A stretch of 64,000 nucleotides of DNA from Hyphomonadaceae bacterium JAD_PAG50586_4 (GCA_023242925.1 CP096134.1:2499501-2563500); one strand, 5' to 3'; positions 55,013 to 64,000 are shown, numbered from the stretch's first letter. A program made the numbers and translations. The notes: a model not told the origin generated them from the sequence alone.

Positions 55013-55519
55013 TCATTGGACTGCACCCCGAATTGCCACCGGCCCGGTCCTTCGTGGGAAGTTATAATACCGACCAAGGCGGTCACGACCCTCACCGTCG
55101 CCAGCCTTGAAACTTGCATAGAAGACACCGCCACTACGCAATGACGCGTGGACCGATGCGAGCACACCCGCAAGCGATCCAACTGGCACGTGCAACAGAC
55201 AAGCGTTGGCCCACACACCGTCGAACACATCGACGTCAGTTATCTCGTCGAAGCGCATTGCGCGTACTGGACGGCCAATGCGCGCAGATGCGATCGCCGC
55301 CAACTTGCTGGATGCATCCGTAGCGGTGACGTCGATCCCCGCCGCGATCAGCGCTTCCGCATCATGCCCGGCGCCGCAACCGAGTTCGAGAATTTTCGCG
55401 CCGGTTCCGACGGCGGCAATAAACGCATCTATGTGCGTGGATCGCTGGCTGGAATTCGCATACGGGGCCGCTTCGCGATCATAAAACGAGATCGTGTCGG
55501 GGTCGAAGGCGAGCGCCAT
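55013..55519 (-). CDS. Class I SAM-dependent methyltransferase, shortened C-terminus
   Basis: A 168-residue methyltransferase: SAM-binding AKILELGCGAGHDAEALIAAGIDVTATDAS, then FDGVWANACLLHVPVGSLAGVLASVHASLRSGGVFYASFKAGDGEGRDRLGRYYN. Relatives continue for roughly 30 more residues with a final beta-strand; here the sequence diverges after YYNF into FPRRTGPVAIRGAVQ and stops. So the C-terminus is either replaced or out of frame. SAM binding should be intact; activity uncertain. Confidence 0.85.
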   Translation of the reverse strand: MALAFDPDTISFYDREAAPYANSSQRSTHIDAFIAAVGTGAKILELGCGAGHDAEALIAAGIDVTATDASSKLAAIASARIGRPVRAMRFDEITDVDVFDGVWANACLLHVPVGSLAGVLASVHASLRSGGVFYASFKAGDGEGRDRLGRYYNFPRRTGPVAIRGAVQ

Positions 55520-55969
55520 TTTGCCAACCTAAGTCCTGATGCGCCGTGGGCCAACGGCTGGAATGGGCCAGACCGCTTCTCAGCGCCAAATCCTTACGCC
55601 GGGCCAAGTCGATTCAAGCGTGTCGCCGGTCATGATGCGGACGCTTCGGCTCGCGCCGCCGAGCCTCGGGAGACCGAATATTTTTGTGGCTCGCTGAGGG
55701 GCTGGCCCCTAAACGGGGCATTTGAGCCACTAGATAGGCCGTCTGGGACGTTTTGGGTCGGATTCGCGCTGCATAATAGTGGTGTGATCTCGTGCCACGC
55801 ATATCGACAGAGAGAACCTCCGTGGCGATGAACGGCGAAGGCTCGGAAGTGCGCCTAACGCGTCTCACGAGCACAGCTGTGGGCGAGCGTCTGTCTCGCT
55901 CCAATGTCGCCGCTCGGCGCGGTCGACGGTGCGGCGCGATCTCGCCGAAAGCCGCCGCAGCGGCCTGAC
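55520..55969. other. Gene-free stretch
   Basis: About 450 bases with no frame I can support on either strand. It contains CGGCGCGATCTCGCCGAA (55932-55949), identical to 42753-42770, a self-complementary GC-rich string that also sits in non-coding DNA there. Confidence 0.4.
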
Positions 55970-56326
55970 CTACGCGTCCAATGGCAGCGGCACCACCACG
56001 CCCCTCCAATCCAAGACGCTGCCCTGCTCATCACGCAGCGCAATCGTCACGCCGTCAGGCTTGAATTCGACGTTCACGACGGCGGCCATCGGAAGCGAGG
56101 GAAGCAACCAACCCGTATGCAACTTGCCACCCCAAACGCCTCGCCCCGGCGCCAAAATCAAAACCAGCACCAAGAGCGCAAAGGCCGCCATTGACACCGC
56201 CAGCACCCGCGCGAGTGGGTTTGAGCTAGCCACAGCGCCAAGCAAGAGCGGTGCGACAGCCAATAAGCCTGCAATCACGCACCCGACGATGGTCGCGGAC
56301 GAGGCGAACATGACCCAACTTCTCAT
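55970..56326 (-). CDS. Hypothetical membrane protein
   Basis: A 118-residue protein from the ATG at 56326 (MRSWVMFASSATIVGCVIAG). Two transmembrane spans (about residues 8-30 and 38-58) are followed by a C-terminal soluble domain with alternating strands (AAVVNVEFKPDGVTIALRDEQGSVLDWRGVVVPL), like a small PH-type or beta-sandwich domain. No family recognised; no operon partners. Confidence 0.6.
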   Translation of the reverse strand: MRSWVMFASSATIVGCVIAGLLAVAPLLLGAVASSNPLARVLAVSMAAFALLVLVLILAPGRGVWGGKLHTGWLLPSLPMAAVVNVEFKPDGVTIALRDEQGSVLDWRGVVVPLPLDA

Positions 56327-56728
56327 AACGCCCCGCTCCGCACCAATACTGCAGCGACGCCGCCTACTCCCGGCAATAACGCGCAACCCGCGGACGCGCC
56401 ACATCATCACCGAGCACAAAGCCGGTCGCAAATTCGCTCCGCGGCTGAAGCGCTCCTGTCCAGCCTCTTATGACCCGCCCGTCAATTCGGCACGCCGTCG
56501 CCGAAGACGGCCGTTGGCTTCCCTGGACATGACATGAAACAACGACCGTCAGTCGCCTCCTGAGGTTAGGACGCTGGTCGGCGCATACGCGGTTAAGCGG
56601 CCATCGCCCGCTGAATTCTTGCCTGGTAGCGCCGTCGTCATGATGATCTCCAGCGCGGTCGCCACCTTCTTTGGTTGGTATCGCTACGGTCCGAACCGAT
56701 ATAGTCGTACTATCCTGTGGGGGCTCAG
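56327..56728. other. Gene-free stretch before the lipase gene
   Basis: About 400 bases between divergent genes with no supported coding frame. Promoters for both flanking genes are expected here; no clear operator or RNA structure seen. Confidence 0.4.
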
Positions 56729-57805
56729 ATGAACTTGTGGCGACTTGCGAATGCGTGCTTAGCGCTGCTCATCGCCTTCACTGGAGTTACGGCGACGCCG
56801 GTGGCCGCCGCAGAGGTCGATACACCGGAATGGCTCACGTGTCCGAGCTCATTGACGCTTGATATGCGCCCCGACCGTGAACGCGAGCCAGCACGGGTTC
56901 GCGAGATTGCACCGACCGCACTCACGTCCAATTCACCCGCAGCAGCAATCCTCTCCGCTGAATTATATAGCCACGCGCGTTACGCGCGCACGGCGTACGA
57001 ACTTTACGAAGCGTTCGACGCGGGCCGCGACCCGCGCGGAGCTTTTGCAAATTCAAACCTGCAATTGGTGACGTTGATCTACGGCGACCCCGGGCCAAAC
57101 ACTGAGCGTGGTCCACGTCCACCTGGACAAACCAGAACGCTTTACGGATTTGTCGCCGATGAACGGGCGACGGGTCGCCGCTACATTGTGTTTCGCGGCA
57201 CGCAACAGCCCGCCGAATGGGTTCGCAACGTGCAAGCCGGTCAGCGGCCCTATCCCTCCGGAACGCCGGTCAGAACCGCCACCGCGCACGTTCACGCCGG
57301 GTTCTTACAAATCTTTGACAGTTTGCAACTGGACTCAGGAGCGGGCGCAACCTCGTTCTCGCCGGCGCTTCGCAACCTTGTGACCGGTCGCGACACAATC
57401 TTTGTCGGTCATAGCCTTGGCAGTGCGCTTGCAACCCTTGCTGGGGTCGAGGCCAGCAGGCGTTCACCGCAAAGTGCGGCGCGCCTGCGTGTTGTCACCT
57501 TGGCTTCGCCGCGGGTTGGTGATTCAGGTTTTGCCGCACTCGCGCGCGCCGTCGGCCGCATCGATCGCGTTTGCAATCTCGTTGACGTGGTGACCGCCGT
57601 TCCGCCGAGCACGCGCCAACTCAGCTACGTACATGTGGGAACGCCGTATCGCGTTTCTTCGTTTGACTGGCCAGCGCTAGCCAACAACCTGGAGCGCGCC
57701 GGCGACCAAGTCCTTTGTTGGCACGGAGACCAATCCTACGCTTTCATGCTGCTGCCGGCGCAGGCGCCGCGCGAACCCGAAGGATGTTTCTTGAGCGATC
57801 GATAA
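56729..57805 (+). CDS. Secreted class 3 lipase-family protein
   Basis: A 358-residue alpha/beta hydrolase with a signal peptide (MNLWRLANACLALLIAFTGV...VAAA). Lipase class 3 features: YGFVADERATGRRYIVFRGTQQPAEWVRNV (oxyanion region), AHVHAGFLQIFDSL, the nucleophile elbow IFVGHSLGSALATLAG, LASPRVGDSGF and the aspartate in NLVDVVTAVPP. The catalytic histidine is probably in CWHGDQSY. Likely secreted to the periplasm or outside. Single gene. Confidence 0.92.
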   Translation: MNLWRLANACLALLIAFTGVTATPVAAAEVDTPEWLTCPSSLTLDMRPDREREPARVREIAPTALTSNSPAAAILSAELYSHARYARTAYELYEAFDAGRDPRGAFANSNLQLVTLIYGDPGPNTERGPRPPGQTRTLYGFVADERATGRRYIVFRGTQQPAEWVRNVQAGQRPYPSGTPVRTATAHVHAGFLQIFDSLQLDSGAGATSFSPALRNLVTGRDTIFVGHSLGSALATLAGVEASRRSPQSAARLRVVTLASPRVGDSGFAALARAVGRIDRVCNLVDVVTAVPPSTRQLSYVHVGTPYRVSSFDWPALANNLERAGDQVLCWHGDQSYAFMLLPAQAPREPEGCFLSDR

Positions 57806-58057
57806 GCCGAGGGAAAACGCAACTGAGCGGCTGGCTCGCTCCAAACAAGCCAATCGTCCCCTTAAGGCCCGCCCAGCGCCATCGGTGAAATTCTTCAAGT
57901 GGCCGGCCCGCTCCAATCGAGCCGTTGCCGCCCTGCCCGCAAATTCGGCTCACGATCGCCGACAAGAATCATTGGGCGCGATATGAATCCGCACCTAAGA
58001 AATCGAGGGCAACCTTCGGAAACTGCTCCGACTGCACGATCCCGGAATGACGCGCGA

Positions 58058-58294
58058 TTATGGCTCGGCAATCTCAGTAACCCCAGCCACACCCGGTTCC
58101 ACATCCAGCAAATCGGCCGGCCTGCACTGCAGCACTTCGCAAATCTTGGCGAGCGTGTCGAAGCGCACGCCTTTTACCTTGCCTGTGCGCAGCAGCGAGA
58201 GGTTGGCCTCGGTGATGCCCACGCGCTCGGCGAGGTCCTTCGCCTTCATCTTGCGCCGCGCAAGCATCACATCGAGGGTGACAACGATCCGCAT
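58058..58294 (-). CDS. XRE-family regulator (YozG-like)
   Basis: A 78-residue helix-turn-helix protein: MRIVVTLDVMLARRKMKAKDLAERVGITEANLSLLRTGKVKGVRFDTLAKICEVLQCRPADLLD. It matches the Cro/CI-type regulators encoded with DUF2975 membrane proteins. Its ATG overlaps the upstream DUF2975 stop (TGATG). It is the last gene of a three-gene unit and probably controls the operator cluster at 59362-59388. Confidence 0.9.
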   Translation of the reverse strand: MRIVVTLDVMLARRKMKAKDLAERVGITEANLSLLRTGKVKGVRFDTLAKICEVLQCRPADLLDVEPGVAGVTEIAEP

Positions 58295-58809
58295 CAAACG
58301 ATCTGATCGTTCTCGGCTTTGAGCGCGGCGGCGGCGGCCTCAAGCGTACTTCCGATCATCATCACCGAGGAAGCAAAGACCATCAGAGTAATATCGAGGG
58401 GATCGAAGCGCCAAGCGAACGCGGCGCCGCCGAGCAGCGAAATCGCCAGTGGCGCTACCAGCAATTTCAACATGAACGCCGCGAGCGCCAACAAGCCCGC
58501 CCACAGGAACGCGCCGCTCGCTTTCTTAGAGACAAAGCGGCCTTCATGGTACTCGACGAGCACCGGGCCTAGCATAATGACTGCGCCCACCGCGGCGATC
58601 GCTGGCGCGTAGCTCAGCAGCTTGATCGCAATCGCTAGCGGTGCGCCGAGTTCCGCCGCCCACGGCGCTGGTTCAAACGTGACTAGGTAAAGTTCACCGA
58701 TTAGAGGCAGCCCGACCGCCGCAACCAGGAGCGGGACAAGAAATGAATTCATGACGTGGGTTCGGCCGACTAGCGCGCGAACTTTATCGATATCAACTTT
58801 GCTCATCAT
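58294..58809 (-). CDS. DUF2975-family membrane protein, copy 2
   Basis: A 171-residue four-helix membrane protein. DUF2975 hallmarks: a G-x-F segment after helix 3 (VEYHEGRFVSKKASGAFLWAGLLAL) and a C-terminal EAAAAALKAENDQIV tail. It overlaps both its paralogue upstream (ATGA) and the XRE gene downstream. The pair DUF2975-XRE is a widespread but functionally unknown module. Confidence 0.88.
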   Translation of the reverse strand: MMSKVDIDKVRALVGRTHVMNSFLVPLLVAAVGLPLIGELYLVTFEPAPWAAELGAPLAIAIKLLSYAPAIAAVGAVIMLGPVLVEYHEGRFVSKKASGAFLWAGLLALAAFMLKLLVAPLAISLLGGAAFAWRFDPLDITLMVFASSVMMIGSTLEAAAAALKAENDQIV

Positions 58810-59339
58810 ACAATCTCGTCGTTTTCAGCTTTTATTTTCGCGGCGGCTTCAAGCACCCGACCAAGGACCATCACAGCTGCGGCGAAGGCGAAGAGTCCGA
58901 GATCGAACGGCTCAATATGCCAGATGAAGCCGCGGCCTTCGTGCGTGATCCAACTCAAGATCGTTGGCGACGCCAAGATCTTGAACACCAGCGCCCAAAT
59001 CGCCCCTTCGCCCGCTTTACGGACGTGGGCGCTGGCGCGCAGTGTGAAGAACCGGCCTTTGCCGTACTCGTCGAGCACTTTGCTCAAATCGAGCATCGCG
59101 CCCGCCAGTAGAAAACTTGGTAGCGCCATCAGCCAGAACACGCCGACCGCGCTGATCAATGCAGCAGCGCCTAAGAGATCAGGCGTCACTTCGCGATTAC
59201 GCGCTGCCATGATGACCGGATCGACCTCGCCAGCGACCGCAGCCAGAACGATCAGCACCGCCCCAACGACCGCCACAGTCGATGCGCCGCCGGCCAGTTG
59301 CTGCGCCCGCTCCAGCGGAACTGCGGCTGCCTGGGTCAT
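58806..59339 (-). CDS. DUF2975-family membrane protein, copy 1
   Basis: A 177-residue membrane protein from the ATG at 59339, which follows GGGAGACCC. Four hydrophobic spans; the DUF2975 core is LDEYGKGRFFTLRASAHVRKAGEGAIWALVFKI and the tail VLEAAAKIKAENDEIV, nearly the same ending as the next gene. The first gene of the unit has an extra N-terminal extension of about 25 residues. Tandem duplication within a DUF2975-XRE unit is unusual in my experience. Confidence 0.88.
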   Translation of the reverse strand: MTQAAAVPLERAQQLAGGASTVAVVGAVLIVLAAVAGEVDPVIMAARNREVTPDLLGAAALISAVGVFWLMALPSFLLAGAMLDLSKVLDEYGKGRFFTLRASAHVRKAGEGAIWALVFKILASPTILSWITHEGRGFIWHIEPFDLGLFAFAAAVMVLGRVLEAAAKIKAENDEIV

Positions 59340-59361
59340 CACGGGTCTCCCTCAAGTAATA

Positions 59362-59388
59362 CGATAATATGTTATCGCCTTACGATAA
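59362..59388. promoter_or_regulatory. Triple CGATAA/TTATCG operator cluster
   Basis: Three half-sites in alternating orientation: CGATAA (59362-59367), TTATCG (59372-59377), CGATAA (59383-59388), with spacers of four and five bases, in an AT-rich pocket 23 bases upstream of the first DUF2975 start. Well placed for cooperative binding by the operon's XRE protein and overlapping the likely promoter. Confidence 0.6.
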
Positions 59389-59773
59389 TTAAGTCAAGCC
59401 TTGGCAGTGGAAGTAATCCGCGGCGCGTCCATCCAGCCGCGCTGAGATTGAAAGGCGATACGCGCCGCATTCGCGCGGACCGTCTGGCTTTAGACGCACT
59501 GAATATTCATCGCCGCGGCGGAGATCACGATCTGGTCGTGGCTCTTGCGCCAGTTGTCGGCGGGTTCGTGCTCGCAGGTCTGACGGAGCAGCGCTACGTC
59601 GATCGCGACGCGCCGCTGCCTGGGTGCGAAGGGTGACGTATGCGGCTGCGGGCGGGTCTCGTACTCAAACCGCCACATCCCGCTTCGCACGCACCACGGT
59701 TGCGACCGGCTCGAATGAGCCAGCGTGCGGCATCAACACGAATTTCGCGACTGGCCCACTCTCTCGATCGCCG
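59389..59773. other. Stretch without a supported gene
   Basis: About 385 bases. A minus-strand frame ends ...RQTCEHEPADNWRKSHDQIVISAAAMNIQCV near 59490 and has a protein-like look, possibly the end of a decayed lipoprotein gene, but no family can be named. Confidence 0.3.
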
Positions 59774-59998
59774 TCAGTGGCCTAGCGCACGCAGTAATGG
59801 CGTGATCTCGCCGTCATCCGGCATAGCTGGACGCAACATCCTGATCATGCTCTGTCGCCGCCCGAATGTGTCAGCGCTGCCGGCTTCGCTTTGACCAAGT
59901 CGCAAGCGGGCAACGCCGCGGCCGTAAAGCGCTGCCGCGTAAGTGGCGTCGGCGCGAGCGACGGTATCGAAATCAGCAAATGCAGAAATCCAAGGCGC
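59774..59998 (-). pseudogene. Remnant of a tetratricopeptide-repeat protein
   Basis: Reads DFDTVARADATYAAALYGRGVARLRLGQSEAGSAD, a TPR unit (A-L-Y-G-R-G motif). About ten codons later another frame gives RAATEHDQDVASSYAG, as expected for the next helix; the two frames differ by an extra CA at about 59860. Directly after it (to the right) comes the SUMF1-fold lipoprotein gene on the same strand, so this may be a leftover downstream gene with its N-terminus lost. Confidence 0.5.
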
Positions 59999-60009
59999 GC
60001 GTGAGATGT

Positions 60010-61368
60010 TCAACGCTCCCGCGCCACGCGAAAGCCAGTGTCGGCGCCGAAATCGGTGTCCCAGCCGCCGCCGCGTCCGCCGAGCGTACCTAAGCCCGAA
60101 GCCCACGAAGAGCCAATGATGGCGTGGCGGCCATCGCCGGGTTCGTAGGGCTCTTGCAGCCATTCGCCGACATTGCCGATCGTATCGTAGAGACCGTAAG
60201 CGTTCGGCTGGAATGTGCCGACCGGCATCGTCCTTTGCGGCATGCACGCATTGTGCGCCGCACCGTTGCGCGCGCCCGGATCGCAGACCGGCGCGTCGTT
60301 GCCCCAGGAATAGTTCTGACGCCGCCCTCCCGGGAACGCCGCAGCGACCCATTCATCGGTGGTCAGCAACCGATAGCGTTGACCGGTATGCGCGCTCAGC
60401 CATTGCACGTAAGCCTGCGCGTCGGCCCATCTCACGCCGATGACCGGGCGATTGCCGCGGCCCCATCCTTCATCGTACGGCGTGCTTCCAGTGCAGCCGC
60501 CGGCGGCGACGCACGCGTCCCACTCCGCAAACGTCAGTTCGTATTGGCCGGCGGCGAAAGCTTGCCCGGGAATCCAAACCATGGAGGGGCAGTTGGCGCA
60601 GTCACGGAAGGGGCGTGGCGTTGAATAGGACGCAACGTTTGGCTCGGCGCTGCTTCTCCGCTCCTGGCATTCCCAAGAGATGTCATGGCCCGGGCAATCC
60701 GATTGCGGGAGAATGATGCGCTCCGGATCACACAGATCATCTCTGCCCCACCAGCAAGAGAAATCGTCCATTCTGGCGAACCCGCGCTCACCATTGGCGC
60801 GCCGCACTTCGAACCAAGCGCCGGCGCCCGCCACTTCATCCGCAGCGCGCTGCGCCGCACTTGGGGAATGCCAAAGATACTCCCAGCGAACGTAGTCGGC
60901 CTCACCCTCATCGAGTTGGTAGTAGAATGTCTCGCCGCGAAACCAAGCCGTGGGGCTTACATCGTCGGCATAATATTCCGTCTGCGTGTCGACGATGTAG
61001 ACGACATCGCCGGCTTGAAGGCGAACGTTGCCTGTTTCGCGCGCGCGCAGAACGACGCCGCGGATCGGTCTGAACCGGTAGTGGTGGCTAAGCCAGTTGA
61101 CCCATTCGCCGCGCGTGGTCGAGCCGACAATCGCCCCGTCAGGATGAGGCCGGTCGCGCAGTTCGACAGCCCGATCCGCCCGCACATCGGGGCAGCTGTC
61201 ATGCTCACACTCGCCGCCAACTTCGTAGAAGCCGTTCACAATAGGCGGTCCGCCATCGGGCAGGAATTCCTGAGGCTGTCGCCCACCGGCGCCACCCGCG
61301 TCGCCCATGTGCGCACAGGCGCTAACTAGAAACAGAAGCGCCGCAGCCAACACCAATACAACTCGCAT
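60010..61368 (-). CDS. Lipoprotein with C-terminal sulfatase-modifying-factor (FGE-like) domain
   Basis: A 452-residue protein: lipoprotein signal (LVLAAALLFLVSAC), an N-terminal cysteine-containing SH3-like part (GGECEHDSCPDVR, VELRDRPHPDGAIVGSTTRGEWVNWL, VRLQAGDVVYIVD), and a C-terminal FGE-sulfatase domain (PSMVWIPGQAFAAGQYELTFAEWDACVAAGGC, RPVIGVRWADAQAYVQWLSAHTGQRYRLLTTDEWVAAAFPGG, YDTIGNVGEWLQE). The two catalytic cysteines of true formylglycine generators are not present in the GSSWASG...GFRVARE ending, so it is probably a structural, binding-type member. Confidence 0.88.
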   Translation of the reverse strand: MRVVLVLAAALLFLVSACAHMGDAGGAGGRQPQEFLPDGGPPIVNGFYEVGGECEHDSCPDVRADRAVELRDRPHPDGAIVGSTTRGEWVNWLSHHYRFRPIRGVVLRARETGNVRLQAGDVVYIVDTQTEYYADDVSPTAWFRGETFYYQLDEGEADYVRWEYLWHSPSAAQRAADEVAGAGAWFEVRRANGERGFARMDDFSCWWGRDDLCDPERIILPQSDCPGHDISWECQERRSSAEPNVASYSTPRPFRDCANCPSMVWIPGQAFAAGQYELTFAEWDACVAAGGCTGSTPYDEGWGRGNRPVIGVRWADAQAYVQWLSAHTGQRYRLLTTDEWVAAAFPGGRRQNYSWGNDAPVCDPGARNGAAHNACMPQRTMPVGTFQPNAYGLYDTIGNVGEWLQEPYEPGDGRHAIIGSSWASGLGTLGGRGGGWDTDFGADTGFRVARER

Positions 61369-61815
61369 GAAGTCTGCTCCCAGGCGCCGCCGAGACTCGA
61401 CGCTAGCAAATTAGATTTGTGGCGTCGCGGAGCGGGACTGACGTGTAATCGCTGGTACATCGCGTGAGCAAATATCCGAGCAGACACAATCGCAACGAAC
61501 GACTGGCTTGGGCCAGCGCCAGGCCAATCGCAATTTTTCTCAAGCGTCCGGCGCGCTCCAAGAGCACGCGCGATGCGAGCCAGAAATTTCACCACCGCTG
61601 CGAAGAAGAAGTGTGGCGCGGCCCCCAAACAGCGGAGCAGCAGGCCCACGGGGGTATCCGTGCCGTCATTGAAACTTTGACTGCCTGTCGCGAAGGTCAG
61701 CAACGCGTGCGACCCAAAACCCCCTCCCGCCGAACACCGCGCGCAGTCAACTTCATCCCCCGTTTACCAACAAGCACAACCCTCGCGCGAACGATGGCGA
61801 ACAACGAGGTGGCCG
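61369..61815. other. Gene-free stretch before the chemoreceptor
   Basis: About 447 bases between divergent genes. Long open frames occur on both strands but have biased, non-protein-like composition. Promoters of the SUMF1-fold and chemoreceptor genes must lie here; no motif stands out. Confidence 0.4.
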
Positions 61816-63811
61816 ATGTTGAACCACATCAATCGGCGCTGGTCGATCGTGGCGCGGCTGGCGTTGATCGCCTGCAGCGCTCTGCTCGTGTCGGCGCTCA
61901 TTCTTGTTTTCCTGTTGATGCAGGCCGCGCAAGATTTCGAGTTTACCGAACGCGAAGCGCGCGGCGCGCAGGCGCTGCAAGTTGTGTGGGATAGTCACTT
62001 CAGGAATGGCGCGGCGCTCCAGCGCTCGATCGCGGCTGACTTTTCGGCTGAGCAGGAATTTGCGACTTATGCGAGCGCAACGCCCGAACAGAAAGCCGAA
62101 ACCATGCGAACGCTGATGACAGCGTTGGCGGATGGTTCAAACCTCACACTCGATCCCGACTTGGATAGTTTTTATCTCATGGATGCCGTGAGCGTGGCTT
62201 TACCGCAGAGCATTGCGGCCGCGCGCGCGCTCGCGGAAACCGCGCCCGCACTATCTGAACCAGAATTGTTTTTCGCCGAGCGCGCTCGTTTTTCGCTCGC
62301 CGCTCAGCGCGCCCTGAGACTCCCTGCGCACAGCCGCCCAGGTCACCAACGCCGCAACCGTGCGAACAAACGTCAGCGACGTCATTGGCGCATTAAACTC
62401 AACTGCTGACGCCACAACAAGCATACCCGCCGACCAAATCGATAGAGCGCTTGAAAGCTATCAGCGCGAGGCGGACCGCGCCTTTAGCACCGCAAACGCT
62501 CAATTGCAGCTGTTGCTTGAGGCGCGCCTTGAACGCATGCGCCAAACCCTGTTGCTGCAATTGGCATGTGTAGCGCTGGGACTGGTCGTCACCATCACAC
62601 TGCTTATTGGCCTGGCCCGTGGCATCGGGCGACGGTTCGAGGCGCTCGAACAAGCCATGAAGAAGATCAGCGCCGGCCAAGTCGACATCGAAATCCCGTA
62701 TCTTGATGACACCAATGAGACAGGCAAGATCTCCGCCACGCTCGCGCTGCTGAAGGAAAGCGTTGTCCAGAGCATGCAAGCTCAACGCGATCGCAGCGAG
62801 GCGGAACGTCGCTTGGGAGACGAGAGGCGCGCCAGCGATCGTGAGCGCAGCGAACGTTTGGCCGACCAACAGGCCGTTGTCGCCACGCTGAAAAGCGCGC
62901 TGGCTGCTCTATCGCGGGGTACATTGGACCATCGCATCGAAGATGTCTTCGCAGAAGAATACGACGTCTTAAAGCGCGACTACAATATTGCGGTAGAGGC
63001 CCTGCAAGGCCTGATCCACGCCATCACTCAAACCATTTCCCAAACAAGCATGCAAACATCGGAAATAGGCTCGGCCGTGGCCCAACTTGCCCAGCGCACG
63101 GAACGCCAGACTGCCTCTTTGGAGGAGACGGCAGCGACCCTGGATGAGATCAACGCCACCCTGCGGCGCACCGCATCGGGCGCCCAACACGCTGAACGCT
63201 CGGTGATTGAAGCGACGGCTCAGGCTCGCACCGCAAGCGCCGTCATGTCCGAGACGCGAACGTCGATGAACTCAATCGAACGTTCCTCGCAGGAAATCGC
63301 GCGAATTCTCACGCTGATCAATGACATCGCCTTTCAAACAAATCTGTTGGCGCTCAACGCGGGCGTTGAGGCGGCGCGCGCCGGTGAAGCCGGGCGCGGC
63401 TTTGCGGTAGTCGCCAGCGAAGTTCGCAGCTTGGCGCAACGCTCCAGCCAGGCGGCCGAGGAAATAAAGACCCTCATCCACGACGCCAACGCGCATGTGC
63501 GCTCAGGCGTTCACGCCGTAGCGCGCGCAGACGAAGCGATCTCCGAAGTTACAGCGACTATCGCCAACGCAGGCGCGCAATTCGAGACAATAGCTATCGC
63601 GGCCCGGGAGCAAGCGGCGAGCCTAGAAGCCGTCAACGGCACAGTTGGTGAGCTCGACCAACTGACGCAAGAAAACGCGGCGATGGCGGAACAAACCAAC
63701 GCCGCCTGCACCAACCTCACAAGCCAGAGCAAAGACCTACTTCGCCTTGCGTCGAGCTTTGGCACTGTCGCCAACAGCGCCGTCGAAACGCCCGCCCGAA
63801 CCGCCGCGTAA
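61816..63811 (+). CDS. Methyl-accepting chemotaxis protein, frameshifted
   Basis: About 664 residues when corrected. TM1 ([21 protein letters not shown]), a periplasmic helical sensor of about 200 residues, TM2 ([23 protein letters not shown]), HAMP ([26 protein letters not shown]) and the signalling hairpin tip [47 protein letters not shown]. No C-terminal CheR-binding pentapeptide. The frame is lost at GACTCCC (62318-62324) beside a GANTC site; removing one base reads through to [21 protein letters not shown]. Span modulo 3 fits one insertion. The ligand is unknown. Confidence 0.93.
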
Positions 63812-64000
63812 TGCCTTGCAGACTCCGCGACCGGAGGCCGCACAACCAATACAACCCTACGACTGTTCTGCTTCGCGCCAGCCTCGTCGTAGTGGCGATT
63901 TCTTCGACTGGCGTCGTCGATTAGATACTGTCGTTCGCAATGTTGCAGGCCCTAAGGCAAGCCATCGCCGATTAGGGTCGCTCGCAACTTTCAAGAACCA

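Noticed and set aside
61464..61994. A 176-codon plus-strand frame overlapping the chemoreceptor start
   Set aside because: Basic, low-complexity translation; the chemoreceptor frame is well supported and out of register with it.
1..64000. CRISPR arrays, rRNA, tRNA, insertion sequences and prophage genes
   Set aside because: I saw no regularly spaced repeats, no cloverleaf with a CCA-type end, and no transposase, integrase or phage structural proteins.

Overview
The window is GC-rich, densely coded, double-stranded chromosome from an alphaproteobacterium, most likely a Caulobacterales/Hyphomonadaceae-type organism. This rests on gene content: PutA without a DNA-binding domain beside a divergent Lrp-type putR, a CysD/CysN-C fusion, several TonB-dependent receptors, ECF sigma factors paired with small membrane proteins, and a ceramidase-family protein. 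There is no rRNA, tRNA, CRISPR array, integrase or insertion sequence, so taxonomy is inference.

Layout. 0-1 kb: start of a TPR gene and panB. 1-3.7 kb: two tandem paralogous cassettes, each membrane protein - ECF sigma factor - small membrane protein. 3.8-6.3 kb: ArsR-type regulator, GST, two SRPBCC proteins and a RibD_C reductase in one operon. 6.3-9.9 kb: putA and putR, divergent. 9.9-21.3 kb: an oxidative/catabolic block with MaoC hydratase, RidA-like protein, Lrp regulator, two FAD amine-oxidase-type enzymes, a large ATPase-LuxR regulator, TonB receptor, DJ-1/PfpI protein, Rieske oxygenase and SRPBCC protein. 21.4-24.3 kb: sulfate activation (cysD, cysNC). 24.3-28.8 kb: MHS-type transporter, acyl-CoA dehydrogenase and two enoyl-CoA hydratases. 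28.9-33.3 kb: a TonB receptor flanked by shrunken remnants of a PKHD hydroxylase, an ApbE transferase and probably a response regulator. 33.3-64 kb: stress, envelope and hypothetical genes: OsmC plus an ATP-grasp-like protein, CPBP protease, GST, SOUL protein, DUF883 protein, patatin lipoprotein, NYN-domain protein, MAPEG, ceramidase, DUF1330, cytochromes b561 and c, L,D-transpeptidase, DUF445, YegP-like, ABC exporter, META lipoprotein, DUF350, Crp/Fnr, methyltransferase, class 3 lipase, two DUF2975 proteins with an XRE regulator, a sulfatase-modifying-factor-fold lipoprotein, and a chemoreceptor.

The most striking property is the number of single-base reading-frame breaks in otherwise normal, often housekeeping genes: panB, putA, putR, the LuxR regulator, cysD, cysN (three), an enoyl-CoA hydratase, a TonB receptor (three), a CPBP protease, a small membrane protein, an ABC exporter and a chemoreceptor. 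They fall into two classes: short homopolymers losing or gaining a base, and an extra base inside GANTC. Five of the second class are the identical change, GATTCG read as GATCTCG. GANTC is the CcrM methylation site of this bacterial class, so most breaks are probably long-read base-calling errors at homopolymers and methylated adenines. In each of the 12 genes listed the span length modulo 3 agrees with the indels inferred. Separately, several genes have lost larger internal segments and look like true pseudogenes.
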